A stretch of DNA of 64,000 nt from Phascolarctobacterium faecium DSM 14760 (lineage in GTDB: Bacteria; Bacillota; Negativicutes; Acidaminococcales; Acidaminococcaceae). The position numbers were made by a program, and so were the translations under genes. The DNA lies in NCBI RefSeq assembly GCF_003269275.1, contig NZ_QLTS01000006.1, forward strand, positions 63,385 through 127,384. The letters run 5' to 3'. Positions 1 to 9,652 of the stretch are shown one piece after another. How positions within the stretch are numbered: position 1 is the stretch's first letter; each line of letters starts with the position of its first letter. The notes under the pieces were generated by a model. That model searched no databases, was not told the DNA's origin, and was given only the letters and a program-made list of their open reading frames with translations.

Positions 1-2
1 AT

Positions 3-2399
3 CTGGCCGCTAAGACAGCTGATTTTAAAGTACGGTTATCTAAAGGTGAAACATTAGATGATATTTTACCTGAAGCATTCGCAGTTGTCCGTGAAGCGGC
101 CAAACGTGTCTTAGGCATGCGCCATTTTGATGTGCAGCTTATTGGCGGTTGTGTTCTGCATCGTGGTAAAATTGCTGAAATGCGCACTGGTGAAGGTAAA
201 ACTCTGGTAGCTACTTTGCCGGCATACTTGAATGCGTTGACAGGAAAGGGCGTTCATGTCGTTACGGTCAATGAATATCTGGCTCGCCGTGACAGTGAGG
301 ATATGGGGCGTGTTTTTAAATTTTTAGGCCTTTCCGTAGGTCTTATTGCGCATGCGCTTGATTATCCGGACCGCAAAGCTGCTTATGCTGCTGATATTAC
401 CTATGGCACTAATAACGAGTTCGGTTTTGATTATCTGCGTGATAATATGGTCGTTGACGAAGATCAAATGGTACAACGGCCTTTAAATTATTGTATTGTC
501 GATGAAGTTGACAGTATTTTGATTGATGAAGCGAGAACTCCGCTTATTATCTCCGGACCTGGCGAAAAATCTACTGATTTGTATAAAGTTTTGGCTCAGG
601 TAGTTGCTAAAATGGATGAAGGGGAAGATTATACTGTTGATGAAAAGCTGAAAACAGTTGCCCCTACTGAAATTGGTATTGCTAAAGCTGAAAAAATGCT
701 GGGCATAGAAAATATGTATGATACTGAACACGGCGTTGATTTTTCACATCAGCTGATGTGTGCTTTGAAGGCCAAAGCTATTATGCACCGTGATAAAGAT
801 TATGTTGTAAAAGACGGCGAAGTTATCATTGTTGATGAATTTACAGGCCGGTTAATGTTTGGCCGTCGTTTTTCGGAAGGCTTGCATCAGGCTATTGAAG
901 CTAAAGAAGGTGTTAAAGTTGAGCGTGAAAGTCAGACTTTGGCGACTATTACCTTCCAGAACTATTTCCGTATGTATGAAAAACTTTCCGGTATGACTGG
1001 TACTGCTAAAACAGAAGAACAGGAATTCCAGAAAATTTACGGACTTGACGTTGTTGTTATTCCTACCAATAAACCTATGGTCAGGATTGATTATCCTGAT
1101 GTTATTTTGAAAACGAAACGCGCTAAATATAAAGCCGCTGTTAATGAGATTGAAGAATGCCATAAGTCTGGACGACCGGTACTGGTGGGTACTACTTCCA
1201 TCGCTCAGTCAGAAGAATTATCGGCGATGCTGAAACGGCGCGGGATTCCGCATAATGTTTTGAATGCTAAATATCATGAAAAAGAAGCTGAAATAATTTC
1301 CGGAGCCGGTCAATATGGCGCTGTTACCATTGCTACGAATATGGCTGGCCGTGGTACGGATATTGTCTTGGGTGAAGGCGTTCCAGAATTAGGAGGTCTT
1401 CACATCATTGGTACGGAAAGGCATGAAAGCCGCCGTATTGATAATCAGCTGCGTGGCCGCTGCGCTCGTCAAGGTGATCCTGGTTCTTCAAAATTTTTCT
1501 TGTCTTTGGAAGATGACCTGATGCGTTTGTTCGGTTCTGATAATATTTCCAGTATTATGGACAAACTGGGGATGGAGGAAGATGAACCGATTGAACATAA
1601 GCTTGTTACCCGTTCTATCGAATCGGCTCAGAAAAAAGTTGAAGCCAGAAACTTTGCTATTCGTAAACAGGTTTTGGAATATGACGATGTTATGAATCAG
1701 CAGCGTGAGGTTATTTACGCCCAGCGTAAAAAGATCCTGCAGCAGGCAAATCTGCGTGATACTATTATGGATATGATACATAAAGTTGTAGACCGTACGA
1801 TGGCGATGTATGCGCCGCCGGAAGTTTATTCAGAGGATTGGGATTTGCAGGCATTAATTGCTTATGCTGAGGAGTTCTATGCTCCGGCTGATTTGCTGCA
1901 GATTGATTATCTGCAAAACCTCAGTCGTGAAGAGCTGGAAGAATATCTGCATAAAGTTGCCGATGAACATTACGCTGAACGCGAGGATGCTATTACACCT
2001 GAATTAATGCGCGAACTGGAAAATCTTGTAATGCTTAAAGTTGTCGATAACCATTGGATGGAGCATTTGGATTCTATGGATTTGCTGCGTGAAGGTGTAG
2101 GTCTGCGGGCTTATGGACAGAAAGATCCGTTGGTTGAATATAAATTTGAAGCCTATGATATGTTCCAGGCGATGATTGACGCTATTCAAGACGATGTAGT
2201 ACGCTATATTTACCGTGTAAATGTTGTGGCGCAGCCTAAGGTTGAAAATCGGTTGGAAAACGCATCCACTAACAACCCGGGGGAAGGCGATGATATTAAA
2301 AAACAGCCTCTGGTAAAAGGTGAAACGACCGGACGAAATGATCTTTGTCCCTGTGGCAGCGGTAAAAAATATAAAAATTGCTGCGGGCAGGATAAGTAA
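3..2399 (+). CDS. secA: Preprotein translocase ATPase SecA (5'-truncated by window edge)
   Basis: SecA is the cytosolic ATPase motor that pushes unfolded preproteins through SecYEG. The reading frame is open from base 3, so about 40 N-terminal residues lie outside the window; 798 residues are visible. Seen directly: a Walker A motif (GEGKT, about 189-203), a DEVD-containing Walker B ([12 protein letters not shown], about 500-535), the helicase-like motif TNMAGRGTD (about 1335-1362), and a C-terminal zinc-binding tail of the form [13 protein letters not shown], the SecB/ribosome-contacting type. Length and motif order fit the family. The next gene is prfB; secA-prfB adjacency is common in Firmicutes. 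A hairpin separates the two. No disruption is seen. Confidence 0.97.
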   Translation: MAAKTADFKVRLSKGETLDDILPEAFAVVREAAKRVLGMRHFDVQLIGGCVLHRGKIAEMRTGEGKTLVATLPAYLNALTGKGVHVVTVNEYLARRDSEDMGRVFKFLGLSVGLIAHALDYPDRKAAYAADITYGTNNEFGFDYLRDNMVVDEDQMVQRPLNYCIVDEVDSILIDEARTPLIISGPGEKSTDLYKVLAQVVAKMDEGEDYTVDEKLKTVAPTEIGIAKAEKMLGIENMYDTEHGVDFSHQLMCALKAKAIMHRDKDYVVKDGEVIIVDEFTGRLMFGRRFSEGLHQAIEAKEGVKVERESQTLATITFQNYFRMYEKLSGMTGTAKTEEQEFQKIYGLDVVVIPTNKPMVRIDYPDVILKTKRAKYKAAVNEIEECHKSGRPVLVGTTSIAQSEELSAMLKRRGIPHNVLNAKYHEKEAEIISGAGQYGAVTIATNMAGRGTDIVLGEGVPELGGLHIIGTERHESRRIDNQLRGRCARQGDPGSSKFFLSLEDDLMRLFGSDNISSIMDKLGMEEDEPIEHKLVTRSIESAQKKVEARNFAIRKQVLEYDDVMNQQREVIYAQRKKILQQANLRDTIMDMIHKVVDRTMAMYAPPEVYSEDWDLQALIAYAEEFYAPADLLQIDYLQNLSREELEEYLHKVADEHYAEREDAITPELMRELENLVMLKVVDNHWMEHLDSMDLLREGVGLRAYGQKDPLVEYKFEAYDMFQAMIDAIQDDVVRYIYRVNVVAQPKVENRLENASTNNPGEGDDIKKQPLVKGETTGRNDLCPCGSGKKYKNCCGQDK

Positions 2400-2431
2400 G
2401 ATTTACAGAAATTTATAGTTGGTTTTAGTTA

Positions 2432-2466
2432 CAGTAAAGTTGAAGCGGTAAGTTTCAACTTTACTG
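2432..2466 (+). repeat. Perfect 13-bp inverted repeat between secA and prfB
   Basis: CAGTAAAGTTGAA (2432-2444) is mirrored by TTCAACTTTACTG (2454-2466) with a 9-nt loop. It would form a stable RNA stem, but no U-run follows, so it is not a canonical intrinsic terminator. It may be a processing or stability element or a weak terminator before prfB. Confidence 0.6.
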
Positions 2467-2493
2467 GTGTTATTAAGAGAGGATGTGAAGTTA

Positions 2494-3601
2494 GTGTTGA
2501 TTGAGGAATATAAACCGGAGATTGCAGCATTAAAACAGAAACTAGAGGAAATGAGGGGATCTCTTTGACGTAGTTGTCAAAGAGGACCGTATTGCAGAAT
2601 TAGAACATAAAATGGGTGCACCTGGATTTTGGGATGAACCTGAAACGGCGCAGAAAACTGCTCAGGCTGTAACGCAGTTGAAAGAAGAGGTAGAAACATT
2701 TCGTTCTTTGGAAACCAGAGTAGAGGACATGGAAGTTTTGTGCGAACTGGCGCTGGAAGAAGATGACGAAAGTCTGTTACCTGAAATGGAAGAAACGCTG
2801 GTTTCTATTCGTACTGATGTTGAACATTTAGAATTAGGCATGCTTTTGAATGGCGAGTACGACGCCAATAATGCTATTCTTACATTACATGCCGGTGCCG
2901 GCGGAACAGAAGCGCAGGATTGGACTTCTATGCTGCTGCGTATGTTTTCCCGCTTTGCTGAACGTGAAGGCTATGAAGTGGAAATGCTCGATTATCTTCC
3001 GGGAGATGAAGCTGGTGTTAAAAGTGCTACGCTTCAGATTAATGGACATAATGCTTACGGATATTTGAGAAGTGAAAAGGGTGTACATCGTCTGGTGCGT
3101 ATTTCTCCGTTTGATGCGAATGCCCGCCGGCATACTTCTTTCGCCGCGGTGGATGTGATGCCGGAACTGGATGACAGCGTTGCAATTGACATCAATCCTG
3201 CAGATTTGAAAGTTGATACCTATCGAGCTAGTGGTGCTGGTGGACAGCATGTAAATAAAACGAGCTCTGCTGTGCGTATGACGCATCTTCCTACTGGAAT
3301 AATAGTACAGTGCCAGACGCAAAGATCACAGATCCAGAACCGGGAACGGTGTTTGCAGCTTCTTCGTGCAAAGCTATATGAATATGAACGAGCTAAGCAG
3401 GATGCTTTAAAAAGCGATATCGCCGGTGACTATCAGGACATAGAATGGGGCAGTCAGATCCGTTCATATGTATTCCAGCCTTATAAACTGGTTAAAGATC
3501 ATCGTACTAATGCTGAAACAGGTAATGTGCAGGCTGTCATGGACGGTGGTTTGGAAATGTTTGTTGAAGCGTATCTGCGCAGCCAGCAAAAGAAACTGTA
3601 A
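2494..3601 (+). CDS. prfB: Peptide chain release factor 2, expressed by programmed +1 frameshift
   Basis: RF2 recognises UGA and UAA stop codons and triggers peptide release on the ribosome. The gene is split over two frames. Frame 1 begins at GTG 2494, with RBS AGAGAGG about 11 nt upstream, and runs 24 codons to CTT followed by an in-frame TGA (2566-2568). Skipping one T continues at GAC 2567 and runs to the stop at 3601, giving about 368 residues, the family's normal size. Seen motifs: the SPF stop-codon discriminator (in ISPFDANARR) and the catalytic GGQ loop (GAGGQHVNKTSSAVR). TTG 2497 is an alternative start. Annotation from ATG 2612 would lose the N-terminus and hide the frameshift. Confidence 0.96.
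2554..2569 (+). promoter_or_regulatory. RF2 autoregulatory +1 frameshift site
   Basis: The sequence reads AGGGGA-TCT-CTT-TGA-C. It has an internal Shine-Dalgarno-like AGGGGA, a 3-nt spacer, the slippery CTT codon, the UGA stop and a following C, which makes it a weak UGA context. This is the classical bacterial prfB recoding signal: low RF2 slows termination at UGA and favours the +1 shift, so RF2 controls its own synthesis. Confidence 0.96.
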
Positions 3602-3641
3602 TTATTGAAAAAGAAATTTTGAATTAGGTGGAGATCAGCTG

Positions 3642-5744
3642 ATGAAAAGCCGTTATAACCCGGTACTTATTGCGATAATAGCTATAGGACTGATAGTTTC
3701 ATTATGGTTGAACTATCAGCGTCATGAAATTGAGCAGCGCAACGATACTGTTGAAATGGCAATGGAATATGAAGGGCTGGAACATATAGCGAACTGGGAA
3801 GGCTTGTCTTTAAATGACGTTCTGGCAGGATTTAAAAAGGCCGGAGTTACAAGTCTGGTAGTGTTTGATACTACCTTAGAGAAGCTTAACAACAACGGTT
3901 CTATTGTAGCTGTTACTGGGGAGGAGCTGCTAAAAGGCTCTGCTTTGGGCGGCGACGGTGGTAAATTTGCTCCTGTACTTTCCGAAGGTATTGTAGTGCC
4001 TAATGCTGTCTATGTGACTGTCGGAACGTCATATGATGTTTTGACAGAAGTGGTGGAGGATCTGTATCTGCGTTATGGCAAGGACCGTTTGCGGATAGTA
4101 AACAACGAACCGCAGATAATTGAGATTTTAGGTAATCCAATGGTCATTACAGAAGAAAATTATGACAGCAAGCCTGGCGTTATGCAAGCTCCTTTAGGCC
4201 TTTCAACAGAAGAAATGCGCAAAGCAAAAGCTTTCGGCTTTAATGTTATCGTCAGACCAATGAATTATTTGCCTAATGATTATGATAAAATCAGGAGTAT
4301 TTTTCGTAGGATCGATAAGTCTGGTGCCAATGTAACCGGGTATATAGGCTGTGGTCGTGAAGTAGTTGGTTATCCGGATTACATTGCCTATATGGCTCAT
4401 AAGTTAAAGAAACAGAATATGACTTTTGGAATGGTAGAACATTATACACAGCTGCAGTTTGCTGCAATGGACGGACTCCTTCCGTTAGCTGAGCATATGG
4501 ATTATCGTGTTGCACGTACATATATTATTGACAAAGCCGAGCAGAGAAAACTGAAAATGCCAGAAGCTTTGAGACGTTGGGCTCTTACAGATGAAGAACG
4601 TAATATCCGTATCAACTATATCAAACCGTTTATGATCCCTCAGGAAGGCAGGGATATTTTAGAGCTTAATTTAGATTATGTTTCGAAAATTGCCGACGAT
4701 GTACAGGCAAGAGGATATAAGCTTGGACCGGCAGGAGTTTTTTCTAAAAATACTACTGACGGTAAGTTTGTTCCATATTTCCCAGAACGGGCCTGGTTAG
4801 TGCCGCTGGCATTTGCTATTCTGGCCGGTGGGATTATGTATTTAACCTTGCTGTTTAATTTCAGTAAAAAAATACAGTATATGTTATTGCTGACTGGCGG
4901 TATTGTTGCCAGTGTAACTTTGCTGAAATTTGGCGGAATCCTTACACGTCAGTTACTGGCTTTGATTGCGGCAACTGTTTTCCCAGTATTATCGATGACA
5001 GTTATTGTCGAACTTTGGGAGTCCTGCAAAAAAAATACCCCAAACACGCTGAAGATTATTATCAGTGCTACATGGCAGCTGGCTTTGGCTGTGATACTTT
5101 CTTTAATTGGAGCATATTTTGTAGCGGCTGTTTTAGGCGACAGCAGGTTTTTCCTGGAAATTGATATTTATAAAGGGGTAAAATTAACGTTTATTTTACC
5201 TGTGCTGTTGATTTCTCTATGGTATATGCAGCGATTTAATGTTCTCAGCAAAGGCCAGATTGGAAATATTGCTGTGCACCTGAAAAATTTTTTCAGTACC
5301 AGGATAACAGTAAAACATGTTGCATTTTTGGGTGTATTGGCTTTTGTAGCATATATTTTTGTTGGTCGCAGCGGTCATACCGCTGGGGTTCCGGTTCCGG
5401 CTCTTGAAATTAAAATGCGTCTGTTCCTTGAGCAGATGATGTATGCACGCCCGCGTGAAAAAGAATTTATGATTGGACATCCCGCGTTTTATTTAGCGGC
5501 ATTTGCGGCGTATAAACAGGCACCGCGTTTATGGCAGATGCTGTTAGTGGTTGGAGCTACTATTGGGCAGGGATCTTTAGTGCAGACTTTTGCACATATG
5601 CGTACTCCTGTTATCATGAGTTATATTCGTGCCGTCGACGGCTATGCTCTGGGTGCTGTATTAGGTATCATTGCTGTTATCGCCGTTTCTATTTTGCTGC
5701 CTTATGTGCAGAAATGGCAAAGGAGATTCTTAGAGCATGAGTAA
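3642..5744 (+). CDS. DUF5693 family polytopic membrane protein
   Basis: A 700-residue protein of unknown function. An N-terminal hydrophobic anchor (residues about 6-23) precedes a soluble region of roughly 370 residues, and the C-terminal half (from about residue 385) carries eight or so predicted membrane segments ending in a basic tail. ATG 3642 is preceded by the RBS AGGTGGAG. The family is DUF5693. Its stop overlaps the csaB start by 8 bp, so translation is probably coupled. The constant pairing with csaB in this bacterial group suggests a role in making or exporting the pyruvylated wall polymer that binds SLH-domain surface proteins. That role is an inference; no catalytic motif was recognised. 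Confidence 0.85.
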   Translation: MKSRYNPVLIAIIAIGLIVSLWLNYQRHEIEQRNDTVEMAMEYEGLEHIANWEGLSLNDVLAGFKKAGVTSLVVFDTTLEKLNNNGSIVAVTGEELLKGSALGGDGGKFAPVLSEGIVVPNAVYVTVGTSYDVLTEVVEDLYLRYGKDRLRIVNNEPQIIEILGNPMVITEENYDSKPGVMQAPLGLSTEEMRKAKAFGFNVIVRPMNYLPNDYDKIRSIFRRIDKSGANVTGYIGCGREVVGYPDYIAYMAHKLKKQNMTFGMVEHYTQLQFAAMDGLLPLAEHMDYRVARTYIIDKAEQRKLKMPEALRRWALTDEERNIRINYIKPFMIPQEGRDILELNLDYVSKIADDVQARGYKLGPAGVFSKNTTDGKFVPYFPERAWLVPLAFAILAGGIMYLTLLFNFSKKIQYMLLLTGGIVASVTLLKFGGILTRQLLALIAATVFPVLSMTVIVELWESCKKNTPNTLKIIISATWQLALAVILSLIGAYFVAAVLGDSRFFLEIDIYKGVKLTFILPVLLISLWYMQRFNVLSKGQIGNIAVHLKNFFSTRITVKHVAFLGVLAFVAYIFVGRSGHTAGVPVPALEIKMRLFLEQMMYARPREKEFMIGHPAFYLAAFAAYKQAPRLWQMLLVVGATIGQGSLVQTFAHMRTPVIMSYIRAVDGYALGAVLGIIAVIAVSILLPYVQKWQRRFLEHE

Positions 5745-6840
5745 AATTTTGATTTCCGGTTACTACGGGTTTGCTAATGCCGGTGACGAAGCCATGCTTA
5801 CTGCTATTATAGAATCGTTGCGGCAAGTGGAGAAAAACGTAGAACTGACCGTGTTGTCAGGCAATCCGGAAGACACTGCGGCTAAACACCAGGTTTGCAG
5901 TGTATATCGCTTCAATCCGTTAGGGATTATTCGGGCGATGAAAGATTCTGAATTGATTATTTCAGGAGGCGGAAGCCTGCTTCAGGACGTGACCAGTAAA
6001 CGAAGTTTATTATATTATCTTAGCATTATTGGATTGGGAAAATTTTTTGGTAAAAAAGTAATGCTTTTTGCTCAAGGCATTGGACCTATTAGAGCCAAAT
6101 GGGCTCGAAAATTGACAAGTTTGGTTTGCAATGAGGCAGATTTGATTACAGTAAGAGATAGTGAGTCTGCAGCGGAACTTATTGAAATGGGCGTAAAACC
6201 CGAGAAGATAACGGTTACGGCTGATTCAGTACTTTCGCTTAATCCCGTAACTAAAGAATGCGGGCAGTACCTGCTGCAGGAGGCTGGTGTAGATTTAACC
6301 AAGCCCGTCATAGGTATTTCTGTACGTCCTTGGTCTGGTGACAGTCAATGTTTTCAGGTTTTGGCTGAAGCTGCTTCCAAATTGCAGCAGAGCTATGGGG
6401 CGCAGCTGATTTTGTTGCCGCTGCAGTATTCTGTTGATGTAAAAGCCTGTGAGAAACTGCGTAAAGCTTTGGTTTGCCAAAAGGATATATTTTTATTGAA
6501 TGAAAAATATAATACTGAGGAATTTCTTTCTATCATAGGAAATTTTGACCTTTTGATTGGAATGCGGCTGCATGCATTGGTTTTTGCTGCTGTAATGCAA
6601 ACGCCGCTGCTGGCAATATCTTATGACCCTAAAGTAGATAGCTTTGTAAACGCTATTGGTGAAAAACCTATTGGAACGGTTGAAAAAATTGATAGAGATA
6701 CGATTGTTCAGGCTGCTGTAGCTGGTTGGCAGAAAACTCCGCTTGAACAAAATAAGAATATTGAAATTTTGCGGCATAAAGCGCAGATCAACTCTGATAA
6801 AGCTTTTGCTTTGCTAAAAAAGGTTGAAGAAAAACGATGA
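5737..6840 (+). CDS. csaB: Polysaccharide pyruvyl transferase CsaB
   Basis: CsaB adds ketal-linked pyruvate from phosphoenolpyruvate to a secondary cell-wall polysaccharide, creating the ligand for SLH domains of S-layer and outer-envelope proteins. The 367-residue protein starts with the typical GYYGFANAGDEA motif and contains the IGMRLHALVFA segment (about residues 271-281) of the pyruvyl-transferase domain. The length fits the family. It overlaps the upstream DUF5693 gene by 8 bp and lies directly before ftsEX, so envelope attachment and division genes are grouped. No signal peptide is present, so cytoplasmic action is expected. Confidence 0.92.
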   Translation: MSKILISGYYGFANAGDEAMLTAIIESLRQVEKNVELTVLSGNPEDTAAKHQVCSVYRFNPLGIIRAMKDSELIISGGGSLLQDVTSKRSLLYYLSIIGLGKFFGKKVMLFAQGIGPIRAKWARKLTSLVCNEADLITVRDSESAAELIEMGVKPEKITVTADSVLSLNPVTKECGQYLLQEAGVDLTKPVIGISVRPWSGDSQCFQVLAEAASKLQQSYGAQLILLPLQYSVDVKACEKLRKALVCQKDIFLLNEKYNTEEFLSIIGNFDLLIGMRLHALVFAAVMQTPLLAISYDPKVDSFVNAIGEKPIGTVEKIDRDTIVQAAVAGWQKTPLEQNKNIEILRHKAQINSDKAFALLKKVEEKR

Positions 6841-6909
6841 ATTGGGATTTGTCGTGATGATAAAGACTGACGTAATTGTTTGAGTGTTGAAGAGAAGGGA
6901 GCTTTCACC

Positions 6910-7596
6910 ATGCTTTTAATGACCGATGTCAGTAAAACATATCCAAGCGGTTCAGTAGCTTTGCGTGATGTCAATATCCATATCCAGCCTGGCGAATTTG
7001 TTTTTGTGGTCGGGCCGAGCGGTGCCGGAAAATCCACTTTTATTAAGATGCTTTTTCGTGAGGTAATACCAACTACTGGCAATATATATGTAAATGGTGT
7101 GGATCTATTGGAGCTTAAAGAAAAGGAAATTCCTTATTTGCGCAGACAGTTAGGGATTATTTTTCAAGATTACAGGTTACTTCCTGATCGCACTGTTTAT
7201 GACAATGTTGCTTTTGCTATGCAGGTTATAGAGACTCCCTATCGTAAAATCAAGCGCCGCGTGATGAGTGTGCTGGATTTAGTTGGATTGCGTAAACGGG
7301 CCAATTCTTATCCAACGGAATTATCAGGTGGCGAACAGCAGCGTGTAGCGATCGCACGTGCGATTGTTAATGATCCGCTGCTTGTAATTGCTGATGAGCC
7401 AACAGGTAACCTTGATCCGGAAACAAGCTGGGATATAATGCGTATTTTCAGTGAGATCAATGAAAGTGGAACTACTATCGTGATGGCGACACATGATAAA
7501 GAAATCGTTGATAATATGGAAAAACGAGTTATTGCCATTGAAAAAGGGTCGATTGTTCGTGATGATTTAAAAGGGGTATACGGTTATGAGTCTTAG
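6910..7596 (+). CDS. ftsE: Cell-division ABC transporter ATPase FtsE
   Basis: FtsE is the ATPase of FtsEX, a division complex that transmits ATP hydrolysis across the membrane to activate peptidoglycan hydrolases. From ATG 6910 it is 228 residues, the usual FtsE length. AGAAGGGA lies 9 nt upstream, and this start is preferred over the in-frame TTG 6880. Seen: Walker A GPSGAGKST, Q-loop region FQDYRLLPDRT, signature LSGGEQQR, Walker B LLVIADEPTGNLD and the H-loop ATHDKE. It overlaps ftsX by 11 bp. A murein hydrolase activator gene follows, matching the known FtsEX-EnvC partnership. Confidence 0.96.
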   Translation: MLLMTDVSKTYPSGSVALRDVNIHIQPGEFVFVVGPSGAGKSTFIKMLFREVIPTTGNIYVNGVDLLELKEKEIPYLRRQLGIIFQDYRLLPDRTVYDNVAFAMQVIETPYRKIKRRVMSVLDLVGLRKRANSYPTELSGGEQQRVAIARAIVNDPLLVIADEPTGNLDPETSWDIMRIFSEINESGTTIVMATHDKEIVDNMEKRVIAIEKGSIVRDDLKGVYGYES

Positions 7597-8473
7597 TACA
7601 AAAGAATATTTTATCCGGGAAACCTATAAATCTATCAAACGTAACGGCTTGATGAGCCTTGCTTCGGTGTCTACTGTGGCACTTTCATTACTTGTTTTAG
7701 GTATGTTTCTGCTGATTTTTATCAATACCAATAATTTAGCGCAATATCTCGAAAGTCAGGTGCAGATTACTGTTTATATGGAAGATTCTGTTGAAGCCCC
7801 TGGGCTAAGCGATATGAAGCAGACACTGGAGAATTTGCCCGGTGTTCTAAGCGTGACAGAGGTCAGTAAGCAAGAAGCTCTTTCCAGATTTAAGGAACGG
7901 TTGGGGCAGCAGGAAAAGTTGCTGCATTCATTAGGAACTGATAATCCTTTTCCTAATTCATTTGAAGTGCAGGTAGACAGACCTGATAGAATTAATGAAC
8001 TGGCGCCGCAGATACACGAAATGGAAGGCGTAGAAACAGCTAAATTCGGTCAGGAAATAGTAGAACATATTTTTCAGATGACGAAAATACTGCGTATTGG
8101 CGGTGTTGTTCTGGTAATTTTACTGGCTCTTGCAACATTGTTTATTATTGCTAATACTATTAGGTTAACTGTTTTTGCCAGGAGAAAAGAGGTCAATATT
8201 ATGAAATATGTTGGCGCTACCGACTGGTTTATCAGGTGGCCTTTTATTCTGGAAGGTATGACGCTTGGTTTTTTTGGGGCGTTGATTGCTAATTTTGTTA
8301 TTAACGGTACCTATGCGGCGCTTTTGTCTCGTATTTATGCGACACTGGCTTTTTTACCAATGGTTCCGGCATATCCAATGCTCACCTATGTCGATATTTC
8401 TATTATTTTAGCCGGAACGGCAATTGGTGCTGCAGGAAGTTATATTTCCTTGCGCAAGTTTTTAAAAGTTTAA
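7586..8473 (+). CDS. ftsX: Cell-division membrane protein FtsX
   Basis: FtsX is the permease-like subunit of FtsEX. The 295-residue protein has the standard arrangement: an N-terminal membrane helix (residues about 22-46), a large extracytoplasmic loop (about 47-170) that contacts the hydrolase activator, and three further helices in the C-terminal FtsX/MacB-like domain. The family motif MKYVGATDWFIRWPFILEG is visible. It overlaps ftsE by 11 bp and is followed 15 nt later by the M23 peptidase gene, so the three are probably one transcript. No odd features are seen. Confidence 0.95.
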   Translation: MSLSTKEYFIRETYKSIKRNGLMSLASVSTVALSLLVLGMFLLIFINTNNLAQYLESQVQITVYMEDSVEAPGLSDMKQTLENLPGVLSVTEVSKQEALSRFKERLGQQEKLLHSLGTDNPFPNSFEVQVDRPDRINELAPQIHEMEGVETAKFGQEIVEHIFQMTKILRIGGVVLVILLALATLFIIANTIRLTVFARRKEVNIMKYVGATDWFIRWPFILEGMTLGFFGALIANFVINGTYAALLSRIYATLAFLPMVPAYPMLTYVDISIILAGTAIGAAGSYISLRKFLKV

Positions 8474-8488
8474 CAGCGGAGGCCGATT

Positions 8489-9622
8489 ATGCCAAAAAAG
8501 AAAGTTTTAATGGCTGTATTGGCGTTGATATTCGCTGTTATGCAAATTTTGCCGGCTTTTGCAAATGAGCTGGAAGATAAGCAAGCGGAATATGATGACG
8601 TACAGCAAAAAATGCAGCAAATGGAAATAGCTAAAGAACGTGCTCGTCGTGAAGCAGAAGCTGCCAGTGACAGAATGGAAGAGATTGTTGCTGAATTGAA
8701 TCGTCTGCAGGCAGAGATTAAAGAGATCGAAGCCAAACGTGATAAATTACAGCCACTGATTGACGAAAACCAAGAAGTTTTAGCTGAAAAGAAAGCTAAA
8801 ATGGAAGGCCGTATGAAGATTTATCGCCAGCGTCTGCGCGATATTTATATCAATGGACAAATCAATTATCTTGATGTATTGTTAGGTGCAAAAGATTTTT
8901 CAGATTTTTCTTCAAGAATGTTTTTGTTGCAAAAAATTATCAGCCGCGATTTGGCAATGATGGATACGATCATGAAGGAAACTGCTGAAATTGAAGCGCG
9001 TCAGAAAGAATTGGATGCGCAGATGGCTGATATTGAAAAAATGCGCAGTGACCTTGATGAAAAGCAGCAGAAGGCTGAAGCCAGCAAGGAAGAGCGTGCT
9101 CAGCTGCTTTATAGGGCTGAAGAAGAAAGTCGCCAGGCTGATGAAGATTATGACCGCTTACTTGCCATTTCTGAGAATATTGCGAGTATGTTGAGAAGCT
9201 TGGAACGTAGTTCTTCTATGCCTACGGGCGGTGGAACCGGTAAGTTTATCTGGCCAGTAACAGGTGAGATAACATCTTATTATGGTTGGCGTACACATCC
9301 TGTATTTGGCACAACAAGATATCATTCCGGTATGGATATTGCCTGTGATTATGGTACACCGATTGTAGCGGCTGACTCTGGTACAGTAATTTATTCTGGC
9401 TGGATGGGCGGTTATGGTTATGCAGTGATGATCGATCATGGCGGAGGACTTGTTTCTTTGTACGGCCATAATCAGGAACTTGCCGTCAGCGAAGGACAAT
9501 ATGTAAATAAGGGTCAGGTAATTTCGTATGCCGGCAGTACTGGCTGGTCGACTGGCCCGCACTGTCATTTTGAAGTACGTATCCACGGCGAGGTAACTGA
9601 ACCGTTGGATTATTTACCTTGA
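8489..9622 (+). CDS. Murein hydrolase activator / M23 peptidase with coiled coil (EnvC-like)
   Basis: A secreted 377-residue protein with a signal peptide (residues 1-25, cleaving near AFA-NE), a long charged coiled coil (about 27-240), and a C-terminal M23 LytM domain (about 250-377). The domain keeps metal-binding signatures: HSGMDIACDYGTPI, SLYGHNQ and GPHCHFEVR. Because the H-x3-D and HxH zinc ligands appear intact, it could be an active endopeptidase rather than a degenerate activator like E. coli EnvC. Its position directly after ftsEX supports FtsEX-controlled peptidoglycan cleavage at septation. RBS CGGAGG precedes ATG 8489. Confidence 0.92.
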   Translation: MPKKKVLMAVLALIFAVMQILPAFANELEDKQAEYDDVQQKMQQMEIAKERARREAEAASDRMEEIVAELNRLQAEIKEIEAKRDKLQPLIDENQEVLAEKKAKMEGRMKIYRQRLRDIYINGQINYLDVLLGAKDFSDFSSRMFLLQKIISRDLAMMDTIMKETAEIEARQKELDAQMADIEKMRSDLDEKQQKAEASKEERAQLLYRAEEESRQADEDYDRLLAISENIASMLRSLERSSSMPTGGGTGKFIWPVTGEITSYYGWRTHPVFGTTRYHSGMDIACDYGTPIVAADSGTVIYSGWMGGYGYAVMIDHGGGLVSLYGHNQELAVSEGQYVNKGQVISYAGSTGWSTGPHCHFEVRIHGEVTEPLDYLP

Positions 9623-9652
9623 TTTAAGGGAAGATAAGCGAGGCGGGAAGTT

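Noticed and set aside
2885..3322. A 145-codon frame antisense to prfB (and many similar antisense frames within secA, argG, glmS, uvrA)
   Set aside because: They mirror conserved coding regions, lack RBSs and give low-complexity, Phe/Asn/Ser-rich translations typical of antisense frames.
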